64,000 nt of DNA, from contig NZ_JAAAXJ010000001.1 of NCBI RefSeq assembly GCF_009910705.1, positions 496,001-560,000 of the forward strand, given 5' to 3'. Below the pieces are notes generated by a model. The model ran no database searches. It saw only the letters and a list, made by a program, of their open reading frames with translations, and was not told the DNA's origin. Of the stretch, positions 35,091 through 46,117 are shown piece after piece. The translations under genes were made by a program, and so were the position numbers. The stretch comes from Microvirga arsenatis (lineage in GTDB: Bacteria > Pseudomonadota > Alphaproteobacteria > Rhizobiales > Beijerinckiaceae). The first letter of the stretch is position 1. Each line of letters opens with the position of its first letter.

Positions 35091-36151
35091 CGGCCCGTCT
35101 CCGGCACGGGCGCCCAGAGCACCTGCTCGATGCGGGAGGCGCCGGTGGCGAGCATCGCCAGCCGGTCGAAGCCGAGCGCGATGCCGCTGGCCTCCGGCAT
35201 GTGGGCGAGCGCTGCCAGAAAGTCCTCGTCCACGGGATAGCTTTCGCCATAGACCCGCATCTTTTCGGCCATTTCCGCCTCGAAGCGGCGGCGCTGCTCC
35301 GCCGGATCGGTCAGCTCGCCGAAGGCGTTGGCGAGCTCCACCCCGCAGGCATAGAGCTCGAACCGCTCCGCCACCCGCGGGTCGCGGGCGGTGGGGCGGG
35401 CGAGGGCCGCCTCCGCCACCGGGTATTCGTCCAGGATCGTGGCGCACCCGAGGCCGAGATGGGGTTCCACCCGCTCCACGATGACCCGGCTGAACAGGTC
35501 CGCCCAGGTATCGTCCTCGGCCACCCGCAGACCCGCCGCCTTGAGGCTGGCGGCCAGGTGCTCCCGGTCGGTTTCGCCGTTCCGGTCGATGGAGGCCAAG
35601 AGGTCGATGCCGGCGAAGCGCTCGAAGGCCTCGGCCACGCTCAGGCGCTCCGGCTCCCGGAGCGGATCGGTCTCGCGACCGCGATAGCGGAGCGTACGGG
35701 TGCCCGCCGTCTCGGCGGCCAGAGCCAGGATCTCCCCGCAATCCCGCATGAGGGTCTCATAGGGCTCGCCGGCCTTGTACCATTCCAGCATCGTGAACTC
35801 CGGATGGTGCAGGGGGCCGCGCTCCCGGTTGCGGTAGACATGGGCGAAGCACGCGATGCGCCTCTCGCCCGCAGCCAAAAGCTTCTTGCAGGCGAATTCC
35901 GGAGAGGTGTGGAGATAGAGGGGCGCCCGGGAGCCATCGAGGCCGATGGCCTCCGTCGCGAAGGCATGAAGATGGGCCTCGTTGCCCGGCGAAGTCTGGA
36001 GCGTGGCGGTGTCGACCTCCACGAAGTCGCGGGCGGCGAAGAAGCCGCGCAGGGCCGCCTGGATCCGGTTCCGGCCCAAGAGGAAGGGGCGGCGGTCGGC
36101 ATGGACGTGGGGCATCCACCAGGGAGAGGGGGCGGCGAGGGGCTTGTCCAT
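35087..36151 (-). CDS. epmA: EF-P lysine ligase (PoxA/GenX)
   Basis: 354-aa protein homologous to the catalytic core of class II lysyl-tRNA synthetase without the anticodon-binding domain. It adds beta-lysine to EF-P. Class II motifs: HLHTSPEFACKKLL-like, YRNRERGPLHHPEFTMLEWY (motif 2) and GIALGFDRLAML (motif 3). The ATG at 36151 precedes MDKPLAAPSPWW, the usual EpmA N-terminus. epmB follows with ATGA overlap, and efp starts 142 bp away on the other strand. No EpmC hydroxylase is seen. Confidence 0.93.
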   Translation of the reverse strand: MDKPLAAPSPWWMPHVHADRRPFLLGRNRIQAALRGFFAARDFVEVDTATLQTSPGNEAHLHAFATEAIGLDGSRAPLYLHTSPEFACKKLLAAGERRIACFAHVYRNRERGPLHHPEFTMLEWYKAGEPYETLMRDCGEILALAAETAGTRTLRYRGRETDPLREPERLSVAEAFERFAGIDLLASIDRNGETDREHLAASLKAAGLRVAEDDTWADLFSRVIVERVEPHLGLGCATILDEYPVAEAALARPTARDPRVAERFELYACGVELANAFGELTDPAEQRRRFEAEMAEKMRVYGESYPVDEDFLAALAHMPEASGIALGFDRLAMLATGASRIEQVLWAPVPETGR

Positions 36152-36293
36152 TCCAACGGGTTCCGCGAGGTCGGGCTGGCGAATTGCGCGAAGATAGGCT
36201 ACTTGCGGCTCCGAAATCCGTTTTCGGTGCCACTGGGGGCAGGACGATCCGACCCTCACGACGCGCCCCTATCTGTCACAAGGAAAGCTTCCC

Positions 36294-36860
36294 GTGAAGG
36301 TCATCGCCTCTTCGCTCCGCAAAGGCAATGTCGTCGACATCGACGGCAGGCTCTATGTGGTCCTCACTGCCCAGAACATCCACCCCGGCAAGGGCACGCC
36401 TGTCACCCAGCTCGACATGCGCCGCATCTCCGATGGCGTGAAGGTCTCCGAGCGCTACCGCACCACGGAGCAGGTGGAGCGCGCCTTCGTGGAGGACCGC
36501 GAGCACACCTTCCTGTACGAGGACGGCGAGGGCTTCCACTTCATGAATCCGGAGACCTACGACCAGGTGGTCGTGCCCGAGGACATCATCGGCGACCAGA
36601 AGCCCTACCTCCAGGAAGGCATGGCCGTGATGCTCTCGACCCACAACGGCGTTCCGATCGCCATCGAGCTGCCCGCCCGCGTCACCCTCGAGATCGTGGA
36701 CACCGAGCCGGTGGTGAAGGGCCAGACGGCCTCCTCGTCCTACAAGCCCGCCACGCTCTCCAACGGCGTGCGCACCATGGTGCCGCCCCACATCACCGCC
36801 GGCACCCGCGTCGTGATCATGACGGAAGACGGCTCCTACGTGGAGCGTGCGAAGGACTGA
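36294..36860 (+). CDS. efp: Elongation factor P
   Basis: 188-aa translation factor that relieves stalling at polyproline. KOW-like domain I contains the modified lysine in NIHPGKGTP (K33), where beta-lysine is attached. Domains II and III follow ([53 protein letters not shown]). GTG start with AAGGAAAG upstream. It is divergent from epmA, so the target and both modifying enzymes are linked. Confidence 0.97.
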   Translation: MKVIASSLRKGNVVDIDGRLYVVLTAQNIHPGKGTPVTQLDMRRISDGVKVSERYRTTEQVERAFVEDREHTFLYEDGEGFHFMNPETYDQVVVPEDIIGDQKPYLQEGMAVMLSTHNGVPIAIELPARVTLEIVDTEPVVKGQTASSSYKPATLSNGVRTMVPPHITAGTRVVIMTEDGSYVERAKD

Positions 36861-36885
36861 GGGTCCTCTAACAGCGCCACGAAGC

Positions 36886-36993
36886 CCTCATCCTGAGGAG
36901 GACCGTTAGGTCCGTCTCGAACGATCAGGGCGTCTCCAGTGCTCACTGGATCATCCTTCGAGTCGGTCGCTCCGCGATCTCCTCAGGATGAGG
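36886..36993. repeat. CCTCATCCTGAGGAG inverted-repeat element, copy 1
   Basis: 108-bp element bounded by CCTCATCCTGAGGAG (36886-36900) and its inverted copy ending 36993. The interior carries GATCATCCTTCGAG. A second copy is at 49474-49574. Intergenic palindromic repeats of this kind are common in Methylobacteriaceae. Confidence 0.8.
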
Positions 36994-37086
36994 TCGGTGT
37001 ATGTGAAAAGGCTAACAGACCTTGCAGGGCAGGAGGTTTCGGTGGAGGCTCACCGGCCGTCCTGCCCTTTCTCATTCTGCCAAGTC

Positions 37087-37129
37087 GAGCGGTTTCATGA
37101 CGAGCGGTTTCATGACGAGCGGTTTCGCC
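37087..37129 (+). repeat. 15-bp tandem repeat across the start of the aminotransferase gene
   Basis: Nearly three copies of GAGCGGTTTCATGAC lie in tandem at 37087-37101, 37102-37116 and 37117-37129 (partial). Two copies each contain an ATG, so one more or fewer copy changes the N-terminus by five residues while preserving frame. Confidence 0.85.
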
Positions 37130-38296
37130 AATCCTATCAACCCTTTGGTCGCCGATGTCGGCAGCCCTCCGATTCCGGAAGCGCAGGCTTGGGTCCGGCG
37201 CTATGACGGGTCCTACGGGCCGCTCATCAACCTCTCCCAGGCCGTGCCGGGCAACCCGCCCCATGCGGACCTGCTGGAGCGGATGGCCGCCATCGCCGGC
37301 TCACCCACAGGCTCGCAATACGGCCCGATCAACGGCGATGCTTCCCTAAGAGAAGCTTATGCGGCCGACCTCTCGCGCCTCTATGAGGGGCGCATCCAGC
37401 CGGGGGACATTGCGGTCACCGCCGGCTGCAACATGGCCTTCTTCGCCGCCATGATGCTTCTCGCCCATCGCGGCGAGGCGGTGCTGCTGCCGACGCCCTG
37501 GTACTTCAACCACCAGATGACGCTCGACATGCTGGGCATCGAGCCCCGCCCGCTGCCCTGCCGCGCGGAGCATGGATTCGTGCCGCGCATCGAGGATGCC
37601 GAGGCGCTGATCGACGGCAAGGTGCGGGCCATCGTGCTGGTGACGCCCAACAACCCGACCGGCGCCGTCTATCCCGCGCATGTGATCGAGAGCTTCGCCC
37701 AGCTCTGCCGGCGGCGCGGCATTTATCTCGTGATAGACGAGACTTACCGGGATTTCCTGCCGCAGGGTGTGAACCGCGCGCACGGGTTGTTCACCGCCGA
37801 GGACTGGCGCGACACGGTGATCCAGCTCTACTCGTTCTCAAAATCCTATGCGATCCCTGGCCATCGCACCGGCGCCATCGCAGCGGACGCGAAACTCATC
37901 GAGCAGATTGCCAAGATTCTCGACTGCATCCAGATCTGCGCACCGCGGACCGCGCAGGGCGCGCTGCCCTGGGCCATCGACGCCCTGCGCGACTGGCGCG
38001 AGGAGAACCGGGCCGAGATCAACCGGCGTGCACAGGTTTTTCAGGCCGCGCTCGCGCCTCTGCCGGAATGGAGGATCGAGTCGGTCGGCGCCTATTTCGC
38101 CTATCTCAGCCACCCGTTCCCACAGGCGAAAGCGCAGCAGGTGGCGGAGAGGCTGGCGACGGAGCGGGGCGTTCTGTGCCTGCCGGGAAGCTATTTCGGT
38201 CCAGGCCAGGAGGGCCATCTGCGGGTGGCCATCGCCAATGTGGGTGCGGATATCCTGAGCGGGCTGACGGAGCGCTTTCGCGGCCTGACGCTCTGA
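37097..38296 (+). CDS. PLP-dependent class I/II aminotransferase
   Basis: 399-aa fold-type I PLP enzyme. Key blocks are [19 protein letters not shown] (Asp that pairs with the pyridine nitrogen), and [16 protein letters not shown] (PLP Lys in SFSKSY). It probably transaminates an amino acid; the closest families are aminotransferases annotated for aspartate, tyrosine or methionine. The N-terminus is [12 protein letters not shown], encoded by a tandem repeat, so the true start may be 37097 or 37112. Neighbours: REP upstream, ppx downstream by 92 bp. Not clearly in an operon. Confidence 0.88.
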   Translation: MTSGFMTSGFANPINPLVADVGSPPIPEAQAWVRRYDGSYGPLINLSQAVPGNPPHADLLERMAAIAGSPTGSQYGPINGDASLREAYAADLSRLYEGRIQPGDIAVTAGCNMAFFAAMMLLAHRGEAVLLPTPWYFNHQMTLDMLGIEPRPLPCRAEHGFVPRIEDAEALIDGKVRAIVLVTPNNPTGAVYPAHVIESFAQLCRRRGIYLVIDETYRDFLPQGVNRAHGLFTAEDWRDTVIQLYSFSKSYAIPGHRTGAIAADAKLIEQIAKILDCIQICAPRTAQGALPWAIDALRDWREENRAEINRRAQVFQAALAPLPEWRIESVGAYFAYLSHPFPQAKAQQVAERLATERGVLCLPGSYFGPGQEGHLRVAIANVGADILSGLTERFRGLTL

Positions 38297-38388
38297 TACC
38301 TCCTCGGAGGCAAGACCACATTCTGCCGGCCCGACCCTTGGCGGATGGTGGGGCGACGGTTACTCTCTTGAGGAGACAAGGCATCCGG

Positions 38389-39528
38389 ATGGATGCTCGG
38401 GGAATCGTTTTGACCGTCAAGGCAGACGCGACGACAGATGCAGGCGACAGGCTTGCCGAGCCACTGGGCGGATCGGCGAACGGCTCGTCCTGGGCGCTCG
38501 ACCGCTCCGCTCCCCGACGGCCGGAGGCGCGGCGCCGCCCCTCCCGGACCTATGCCGCGCTCGATCTCGGCACGAACAATTGCCGCCTTCTCATTGCCGA
38601 GCCTGCCCATTTCGGCTTCCGCGTCGTGGATGCCTTCTCGCGCATCGTGCGCCTCGGCGAGGGGCTGGGCCTCGGCAACCGCCTGAGCGACGGTGCGATC
38701 GAGCGCACCCTCGACGCCCTGAGCGTGTGCCGCGAGAAGATGGCGGCGAAGGATGTGAGGCGCGCTCGCCTCGTGGCGACGGAGGCCTGCCGCCTCGCGG
38801 AGAACGGCCCCGCCTTCGTGGAGCGCGTGCGCGACGAGCTCGACCTGGAACTCGAGATCGTCGACCGCAAGACGGAGGCCTATCTCGCCGTGACGGGCTG
38901 CGCCTCTCTGGTGGATCCCAAGGCCCATTCGGTGATCGTGTTCGACATCGGCGGCGGCTCCACGGAAATCGCATGGCTCGACGGCCAGGCGCCCCATGCC
39001 TACGACGATCCGTGCAAGCGCATCCGTGCCTGGGATTCGCTCCCCGTGGGCGTGGTGACGCTGGCGGAGCGCCACGGCGGCATCGACGTGACGCCCGAGA
39101 GCTTCGAGGGCATGGTGGAGGAGGTGTCGGAGCTGCTGATGGACTTCGCCCTCGTGGCGGCGCAGGCCGGGCGGGCGCAGAACTTCCATCTGCTCGGAAC
39201 CTCGGGAACCGTCACCACGGTCGGCGGCATTCACCTCGGGCTTGCGCGCTACGACCGGCGCCGGGTCGACGGGATGTGGATGCGTCACGGCGAGATCTCG
39301 ACAGTGATGCAGCGCCTGCTCCATTCCAATTTCAGGCAGCGCGCCGAGAATCCCTGCATCGGCAAGGAACGCGCCGATCTTGTGCTGGCGGGCTGCGCCA
39401 TTCTCGAGGCGATCCGGCGGGCCTTCCCCTCGGAACGCCTGCGGATCGCGGACCGCGGGCTGCGCGAAGGAATGTTGATGAAGATGATGCGAGAGGATTC
39501 GGTGTGGCGAGGGGGCAGCCAACGGTGA
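38389..39528 (+). CDS. Ppx/GppA phosphatase family protein
   Basis: 379-aa exopolyphosphatase/pppGpp phosphatase of the ASKHA fold. P-loop 1 is [13 protein letters not shown], and loop 2 is [13 protein letters not shown]. The middle [20 protein letters not shown] follows. It lacks the C-terminal HD domain of E. coli Ppx, as in most alphaproteobacterial Ppx2-like proteins. The Pro/Arg-rich leader (residues ~20-55) is unusual. The stop overlaps the rlmE GTG, so it is coupled to RlmE, a conserved pairing in Rhizobiales. Confidence 0.9.
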   Translation: MDARGIVLTVKADATTDAGDRLAEPLGGSANGSSWALDRSAPRRPEARRRPSRTYAALDLGTNNCRLLIAEPAHFGFRVVDAFSRIVRLGEGLGLGNRLSDGAIERTLDALSVCREKMAAKDVRRARLVATEACRLAENGPAFVERVRDELDLELEIVDRKTEAYLAVTGCASLVDPKAHSVIVFDIGGGSTEIAWLDGQAPHAYDDPCKRIRAWDSLPVGVVTLAERHGGIDVTPESFEGMVEEVSELLMDFALVAAQAGRAQNFHLLGTSGTVTTVGGIHLGLARYDRRRVDGMWMRHGEISTVMQRLLHSNFRQRAENPCIGKERADLVLAGCAILEAIRRAFPSERLRIADRGLREGMLMKMMREDSVWRGGSQR

Positions 39529-40223
39529 GTGCCAAGTCCGGTTCGGGTGTCCGCAACCTCAAGCAGCGCGTGAAGACCGCCAACAAGCGGTCCCTGTCTT
39601 CGCAGAAATGGCTGGAGCGCCAGCTCAACGACCCCTATGTCGCCCGCGCCAAGCGCGAGGGCTATCGCTCGCGCGCGGCGTTCAAGCTGCTCGAGATCGA
39701 CGAAAAGTACCACCTCCTGAAGCCCGGCCAGCGCGTCGTCGACCTCGGCGCGGCACCTGGGGGCTGGTCGCAGATCGCCGCCAGGAAGGTCGGAGCGAAG
39801 GGCAGGGTCGTCGGCATCGACCTCCTGCCCATCGATCCCATGCCCGGGGTCGAGTTCATCCAGCTCGACTTCCTGGACGAGAGCGCCCCCGGCAAGCTGA
39901 TCGAGATGCTGGGCGGGCCTGCCGACATCGTGATGTCGGACATGGCCGCCAACACCACCGGCCACAAGAAGACGGACCACCTGCGGATCATCGGCCTCGC
40001 CGAGGCGGCGATCTACTTCGCCCGAGAGATCCTGGCCCCGGGCGGCGCCTTCATCGCCAAGGTGTTCCAGGGGGGCACGGAAAACCAGCTTCTGGCCGAC
40101 CTCAAGCGCGACTTCGCCGTGGTGCGCCACGTCAAGCCGGCGGCGAGCCGGGCTGATTCGGCGGAACTCTACGTGCTGGCGACCGGTTTCCGGGGACGGG
40201 CGGACGAAACGCCTGAAGCCTGA
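39525..40223 (+). CDS. rlmE: 23S rRNA 2'-O-ribose U2552 methyltransferase (RrmJ/FtsJ)
   Basis: 232-aa FtsJ-family methyltransferase. SAM motif [11 protein letters not shown]; catalytic K-D-K-E set: KLLEIDEKY (K), [16 protein letters not shown] (D), [11 protein letters not shown] (K) and the later Glu ([12 protein letters not shown]). It methylates U2552 of 23S rRNA late in 50S assembly. A basic N-terminal segment ([22 protein letters not shown]) binds RNA. Start is GTG at 39525, overlapping the ppx stop. Confidence 0.95.
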   Translation: MSAKSGSGVRNLKQRVKTANKRSLSSQKWLERQLNDPYVARAKREGYRSRAAFKLLEIDEKYHLLKPGQRVVDLGAAPGGWSQIAARKVGAKGRVVGIDLLPIDPMPGVEFIQLDFLDESAPGKLIEMLGGPADIVMSDMAANTTGHKKTDHLRIIGLAEAAIYFAREILAPGGAFIAKVFQGGTENQLLADLKRDFAVVRHVKPAASRADSAELYVLATGFRGRADETPEA

Positions 40224-40263
40224 CGGCTTCCACTCAAGTCTCGGATACCAGGGAGCCTCGACC

Positions 40264-41199
40264 ATGGCAGCGCACCGCATCGGCATTATCGGCCTCGGCA
40301 AGATCGCGCAGGACCAGCATCTGCCCGTGATCAGGACCAACCCCAACTTCGAGCTTCTCGCCGTGTCGAGCACGCGCGGGCTCTCGCATGAGGATGCGAA
40401 ACACACCTTCCAGGACTACCGCGAGCTCCTGAAGCTGCCCGACCTCGATGCGGTGTCGATCTGCACCCCGCCGCAGGTCCGCCACATCATCGCCCGCGAG
40501 GCGCTGCTCGCCGGCAAGAGCGTGCTGCTGGAAAAGCCGCCGGCCGCCACTTTAAGCGAACTCGAGGATCTGAAGGCCCTTGCTGCAAAGACCGGCAAGG
40601 TGGTCTTCACTACCTGGCATGCCCAGTACAACAAGGCCGTCGAGGAGGCCAAGAAGGCGCTCGCCGGCTGGTCGATCAAGCGCCTTCAGGTCACCTGGAA
40701 GGAGGACGTGCGGCACTGGCATCCGGGCCAGCAATGGATCTGGGAGGCGGGCGGCTTCGGGGTCTTCGATCCGGGCATCAACGCGCTCTCCATCGTGACC
40801 CGCATCATGCCGGAGCCGGTCTTCATCAAGGCCTCGGCCCTGCAGTTCCCGGCCAACCGCGACGCGCCGATCGCCGCCGACCTGACCTTCTCCATGAGCC
40901 ATGGGGCGGGCGATCTTCAGGCGGTGTTCGACTGGCGCCAGACCGGGCCGCAGACCTGGGACATCGAGGTGGAGACAGAAGCGGGCATGCACCTGAAGCT
41001 CACCCATGGCGGCAGCTGCCTGGAGATCGGCGGGCGGCTGGTGGTGCAGGAGGAGCCTGCCGAGTACCAGGGCATCTACCGGCGCTTCGACGCCCTCCTG
41101 ACCATCGGCCACTCCGAGGTCGACGACGCCCCGTTCCGCCTCGTGGCCGATGCGTTCATGGTGGGTAAGCGGGTGCAGGTGGAGGCGTTCGAGGATTGA
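40264..41199 (+). CDS. Gfo/Idh/MocA oxidoreductase, probable sugar 1-dehydrogenase
   Basis: 311-aa NAD(P)-dependent dehydrogenase. Rossmann loop GIIGLGKIAQDQHLP; catalytic-site motif EKPPAATLSE (Lys); and the block WKEDVRHWHPGQQWIWEAGGFGVFDPGINAL, which is typical of the galactose/arabinose 1-dehydrogenase branch. Members of that branch oxidise D-galactose or L-arabinose to the lactone. Substrate is inferred from the block, not proven. It is 40 bp after rlmE. Confidence 0.87.
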   Translation: MAAHRIGIIGLGKIAQDQHLPVIRTNPNFELLAVSSTRGLSHEDAKHTFQDYRELLKLPDLDAVSICTPPQVRHIIAREALLAGKSVLLEKPPAATLSELEDLKALAAKTGKVVFTTWHAQYNKAVEEAKKALAGWSIKRLQVTWKEDVRHWHPGQQWIWEAGGFGVFDPGINALSIVTRIMPEPVFIKASALQFPANRDAPIAADLTFSMSHGAGDLQAVFDWRQTGPQTWDIEVETEAGMHLKLTHGGSCLEIGGRLVVQEEPAEYQGIYRRFDALLTIGHSEVDDAPFRLVADAFMVGKRVQVEAFED

Positions 41200-41212
41200 T
41201 CCTCGTTCTAAA

Positions 41213-41314
41213 GCGTCATCCCGGACGGCGGAGCCGATCCGGGATCGTTCTCAGGACAAAGCGCCATTCTCGTCTTGCGATCCCGGGTTCTGCTCCGCAG
41301 CCCCGGGATGACGC
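41213..41314. repeat. GCGTCATCCCG inverted-repeat element
   Basis: 102-bp element with outer arms GCGTCATCCCG (41213-41223) and CGGGATGACGC (41304-41314), plus inner CCGG-rich stems. A near copy of one arm set (CGTCATCCCGGAC, then CCGATCCGGGATCG) is at 61091-61126, and a looser relative at 49640-49771. Confidence 0.75.
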
Positions 41315-41326
41315 TATGAATGGCCT

Positions 41327-42187
41327 CTACGCCAAATTCTTCTTCAAGAACGCCACCGTCCGCTGCCATGCCAGGTCGGCGGCGGCCTTGTCGTAGCGGG
41401 CGGCGTTGGTGTCGTTGTTGAAGGCGTGGTTGACGCCCTCGTACATGTGGATCTCGTAGGTCTTGCCCGCCTGCTTCAGCGCCGCCTCGTAGGCCGCGAT
41501 GCCGGCATTGATGCGCTCGTCGAGGCCCGCGTAGTGCAGCATGATCGCGGCCTGGATCTTCGGAACGTCCTCTGCCTTCGGCTGACCGCCGTAATAGGCC
41601 ACGCCCGCATTCAGGTTCGGCTCGTTGACCGCGAGGTTGTTCACCGCGCCGCCGCCCCAGCAGAAGCCGATGGCGCCGACCTTGCCGTTGCTGTCGGGGC
41701 GGCCCTTCAGGTAGGCCGCCGCCGCCCTGCCGTTGGCGATCACGTCGGGCTGCTTCAATTGGCCGATCATCTCACGGCCCTTGTCCTCGTCGGCGGGCGT
41801 GCCGCCCATGGGGGAGAGGTAGTCGACGCCGAGCGCAACGAACCCTTCCGCCGCCATGCGACGGGTGACGTCCTTGATATGCGGATTAAGTCCGCGATTC
41901 TCGTGGATGACGATCACGGTCGGCAGCTTGGCCTGAGCGTCCTTCGGCTTCACCAGATAGCCCTTGAGGCCGGGCTGCGCGCCTGGAATATCCACGGTCT
42001 CGGCCGTGATCCGCGGGTCGTTCTCGGGGATCGTCTGCGCCTGGGCGTAGTTGTTCTGAAGGATCGGCAGGAGGGCCGTCGCGGCCGCCGTGCTGCCCGC
42101 GAGAGCCGCGAGCCTGTCGAGGAAGGAGCGGCGGCTCATGCCGCCATGGGTGAAGTCGTCGTAGAGGTCGATGATGCGCTGGTCCAT
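41327..42187 (-). CDS. Tat-exported dienelactone hydrolase family protein
   Basis: 286-aa alpha/beta-hydrolase. The twin-arginine motif SRRSFLDRLAALAGS (residues ~18-32) marks Tat export. The catalytic Cys is in GFCWGGG, the Asp in LHYAGLDER, and the His in GVNHAFNND, the Cys-Asp-His triad of dienelactone hydrolase; VIVIHENRGLN holds the Glu that modulates the Cys. Periplasmic localisation is inferred from the signal. The start MDQRIIDLYDDFTHGG at 42187 is typical of this subgroup. The MFS gene lies 36 bp upstream. Confidence 0.9.
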   Translation of the reverse strand: MDQRIIDLYDDFTHGGMSRRSFLDRLAALAGSTAAATALLPILQNNYAQAQTIPENDPRITAETVDIPGAQPGLKGYLVKPKDAQAKLPTVIVIHENRGLNPHIKDVTRRMAAEGFVALGVDYLSPMGGTPADEDKGREMIGQLKQPDVIANGRAAAAYLKGRPDSNGKVGAIGFCWGGGAVNNLAVNEPNLNAGVAYYGGQPKAEDVPKIQAAIMLHYAGLDERINAGIAAYEAALKQAGKTYEIHMYEGVNHAFNNDTNAARYDKAAADLAWQRTVAFLKKNLA

Positions 42188-42223
42188 GGTGCCTCCTGGT
42201 CCGGAGGGCATGGTAAAGCAATC

Positions 42224-43681
42224 CTATCGCCGTTCTACCTCCTCACCGAGATTTGTAGTGCCGTCGCCCAGGCCGGTGGCGGGAGGCCTGCGCTCCACGG
42301 CCCGGTGGCCCGACATCTCGGCGCCCGCATTGGCCGAGAGGCGCAGGAAGACGAAGCCGGACAGGGCCGACACGGCGGCGACAGCCCAGAAGGCGGGTCC
42401 GAAATCCGCCGCCGTGATCCCGGGCGTGCCGTCGAGGGTCGAGGCGGTCTCCAGCACGAGAGCGCCGAAGGCCACGCCGATGCTGAGCGAGACCTGCTGC
42501 AGGGCGCTTCCCAGGCTCGTGGCGTAGCTCATCTCCCGGTTGGAGATTTCCGCATAGCCGATGGCGTTGAGGCTGGTGAACTGGAGCGAGCGGAAGCAGC
42601 CGCCGACCAGCAGGACGATCATGATGAGCCAGTGCGGCGTCTCGGGGGTGAAGAACCCGTTGGCTGCCACGAAGGCGGCCCCGATGAAGGCGTTGATGGT
42701 CAGGAGCCGTCGGAAGCCCGTGCGTTCGAGGATGCGCTTGGCCATGGTCTTCATGAACAGGGCGCCCACGGCCGCGATGAAGGTGAGGGAGCCCGAGGCG
42801 AGCGGACCCAGGCCGAAGCCCACCTGCAGCATCAGCGGCAGCAGGAACGGGATCGCCCCGATGCCGATGCGGAACAGGGAGCCGCCCACGACGCTCGCCC
42901 GAAAGGTCGGCACCTTGAGCAGGCTGAGATGCAGGACCGGGTAGGGGGTGCGCCTCGCATGAAAGACGTAGAGGATCAGGCTGACGGCCCCGACCACGGT
43001 GCATCCGAGCGAGATCTCGGCCGGAATGAGATGCTGCCCGCTGGTGGAGAAGCCGAGCATCAGCAGGGAGAATCCCACGCCGGTGAGCAGAAACCCGATG
43101 AGGTCGAGGGGCGGGGTGTCGTCCTCCCTGATATTCGGCACGAACATCACGGCGCAGACGATGCCGAGGATCCCGATGGGGATGTTGATGAAGAAGATCC
43201 AGCGCCAGTGAGCGAATTCCGTGATGAATCCCCCGAGCGGCGGCCCGATGATGGGGCCGATGAGGGCGGGGATTGTCAGGGTCGCCAAGGCCTGCACCAC
43301 CTCGCTGCGGGCGACGCTGCGCAGGAGCACGAGGCGCCCGACCGGCACCATCATGGCCCCGCCGGCGCCCTGGACGAAGCGGGAGAACACGAACCATTCG
43401 AGGGAATTGGCGGCCGCGCAGGCCAGGGAGCCTGCCATGAACACGCCGATGGCGGCCGTGAAGATGGTTCTGGCGCCGTACTTGTCCGCCATCCAGCCCG
43501 AGATCGGGATGAAGATCGCGAGGCTCACCAGGTAGGAGGTCAGCGCCAGCTTGAGGGCGATGGGCTCCGTTCCCAGGTCCCGGGCGATCATCGGCAGGGA
43601 GGTGGAGATCACGGTCGAATCCATGTTCTCCATGAACAGGGCCGTCGCGATGATCAGCGGGAGAAGGCGGGATTGGCGCAT
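42224..43681 (-). CDS. MFS transporter, DHA2 (EmrB/QacA) type
   Basis: 485-aa drug:H+ antiporter-2 family membrane protein with 14 predicted helices. Motifs: MENMDSTVISTSLPMIARDLG (motif D1), GWMADKYGARTIF (motif A) and GPIIGPPLGGFITEFAHWRWIFFINIPIG (motif C). No membrane-fusion protein or TetR regulator is adjacent. It is upstream of the dienelactone hydrolase on the same strand and divergent from guaB. Substrate unknown. Confidence 0.92.
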   Translation of the reverse strand: MRQSRLLPLIIATALFMENMDSTVISTSLPMIARDLGTEPIALKLALTSYLVSLAIFIPISGWMADKYGARTIFTAAIGVFMAGSLACAAANSLEWFVFSRFVQGAGGAMMVPVGRLVLLRSVARSEVVQALATLTIPALIGPIIGPPLGGFITEFAHWRWIFFINIPIGILGIVCAVMFVPNIREDDTPPLDLIGFLLTGVGFSLLMLGFSTSGQHLIPAEISLGCTVVGAVSLILYVFHARRTPYPVLHLSLLKVPTFRASVVGGSLFRIGIGAIPFLLPLMLQVGFGLGPLASGSLTFIAAVGALFMKTMAKRILERTGFRRLLTINAFIGAAFVAANGFFTPETPHWLIMIVLLVGGCFRSLQFTSLNAIGYAEISNREMSYATSLGSALQQVSLSIGVAFGALVLETASTLDGTPGITAADFGPAFWAVAAVSALSGFVFLRLSANAGAEMSGHRAVERRPPATGLGDGTTNLGEEVERR

Positions 43682-43844
43682 GACTCGTCGGACTTAGCGC
43701 CATGTAACCCCGATGCAAAGGGTGAAACGGCGCATTGCAGATCTTCTGGGGACGCGTCTCTGGCCCCTTTGCTAAGTCGAAACCCCGTGCTACGGACCCG
43801 TGCCAACTCGCCAAAGCGTTATCCGTCCACCGCGCACCCCTTAA

Positions 43845-45350
<1,506 letters not shown>

Positions 45351-45371
45351 GCTTTTCGCGAGTCTCCGTCC

Positions 45372-45803
45372 ATGAGCATCTCCGCCGTCATCCTGCCCGT
45401 TCTCGTCCAGGTCGGGCTCACCCTCGTCCTGCTGTTCGCCCTCGGCCGCTCGCGCCTCGCGACGCTGAAATCCGGCGAGCTGAAGGTGAGGGACATCGCG
45501 CTGGGCGAGCGCGTCTGGCCCAAGCGCATCCTGCAGCTTCAGAACTCGTATCAGAACCAGTTCGAGCTGCCGGTGCTGTTCTATGCCCTGGTGGCGCTGG
45601 CGCTGATCACCCGCAAGGCGGACATGCTCTTCGTGGTGATGGCCTGGATGTTCGTGGCGAGCCGCCTCGTCCATGCGGCGATCCACGTCACCTCGAACAA
45701 GGTGCCCTGGCGTTTCCAGGCCTTCGCGGTCGGGGTGCTGATCCTGGCCGCCATGTGGGTGATCTTCGGCATCCGCATCTTTTCGGCGGAGGCCGGCGCT
45801 TGA
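45372..45803 (+). CDS. MAPEG family membrane protein
   Basis: 143-aa protein with four hydrophobic helices. The MAPEG-type motif lies in NQFELPVLFYALVALAL and the LVHAAIHVTSNKVPWRFQAFAVGVL block. Eicosanoid/glutathione-metabolism proteins of this fold occur in bacteria without known substrate. It is 21 bp downstream of guaB and probably co-transcribed. Convergent with the small lipoprotein gene. Confidence 0.85.
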   Translation: MSISAVILPVLVQVGLTLVLLFALGRSRLATLKSGELKVRDIALGERVWPKRILQLQNSYQNQFELPVLFYALVALALITRKADMLFVVMAWMFVASRLVHAAIHVTSNKVPWRFQAFAVGVLILAAMWVIFGIRIFSAEAGA

Positions 45804-45811
45804 GAGGCGGA

Positions 45812-45836
45812 CGGGACGGGCGTTGCCCCCGTCCCG
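45812..45836. terminator. Hairpin between convergent MAPEG and lipoprotein genes
   Basis: Perfect 9-bp GC stem CGGGACGGG (45812-45820) / CCCGTCCCG (45828-45836). No T-tract on either side, so it may terminate only weakly. Confidence 0.4.
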
Positions 45837-45845
45837 CCGGTGCCG

Positions 45846-45995
45846 TTAATAGCGGCGGCCGCTCTCGAGCTGGGTCTTGGCGTCGGTCTGCTTCATCGGA
45901 GGCGGCGTGAGGTCGGCAGCCGGGGCGGTGGCGCAGGCGGCAATCGCGAGGGTGAGGCCGACGGCGACGAGGCCGCGGGTCAGACGGGTCAGCAT
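45846..45995 (-). CDS. Small predicted lipoprotein (49 aa)
   Basis: Residues 1-20 are a signal peptide ending in the lipobox LAIAAC, with Cys as the lipidation site. The mature protein is only ~30 residues (ATAPAADLTPPPMKQTDAKTQLESGRRY). Such tiny lipoproteins often tether envelope proteins, but this one has no recognised family. It converges on the MAPEG gene and is divergent from the RsmB-type gene. Confidence 0.62.
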   Translation of the reverse strand: MLTRLTRGLVAVGLTLAIAACATAPAADLTPPPMKQTDAKTQLESGRRY

Positions 45996-46117
45996 GGGCG
46001 GTGTCTCCGGAAAGGAATCGTGCGGACTGCACGCGCTTTCCCCAATCACGTCCGATCCTGACGGAAAATAGGAAACTTTGTGTCGTATCTACGGCCAAGC
46101 TCGAGTGTGCTTTTCTC

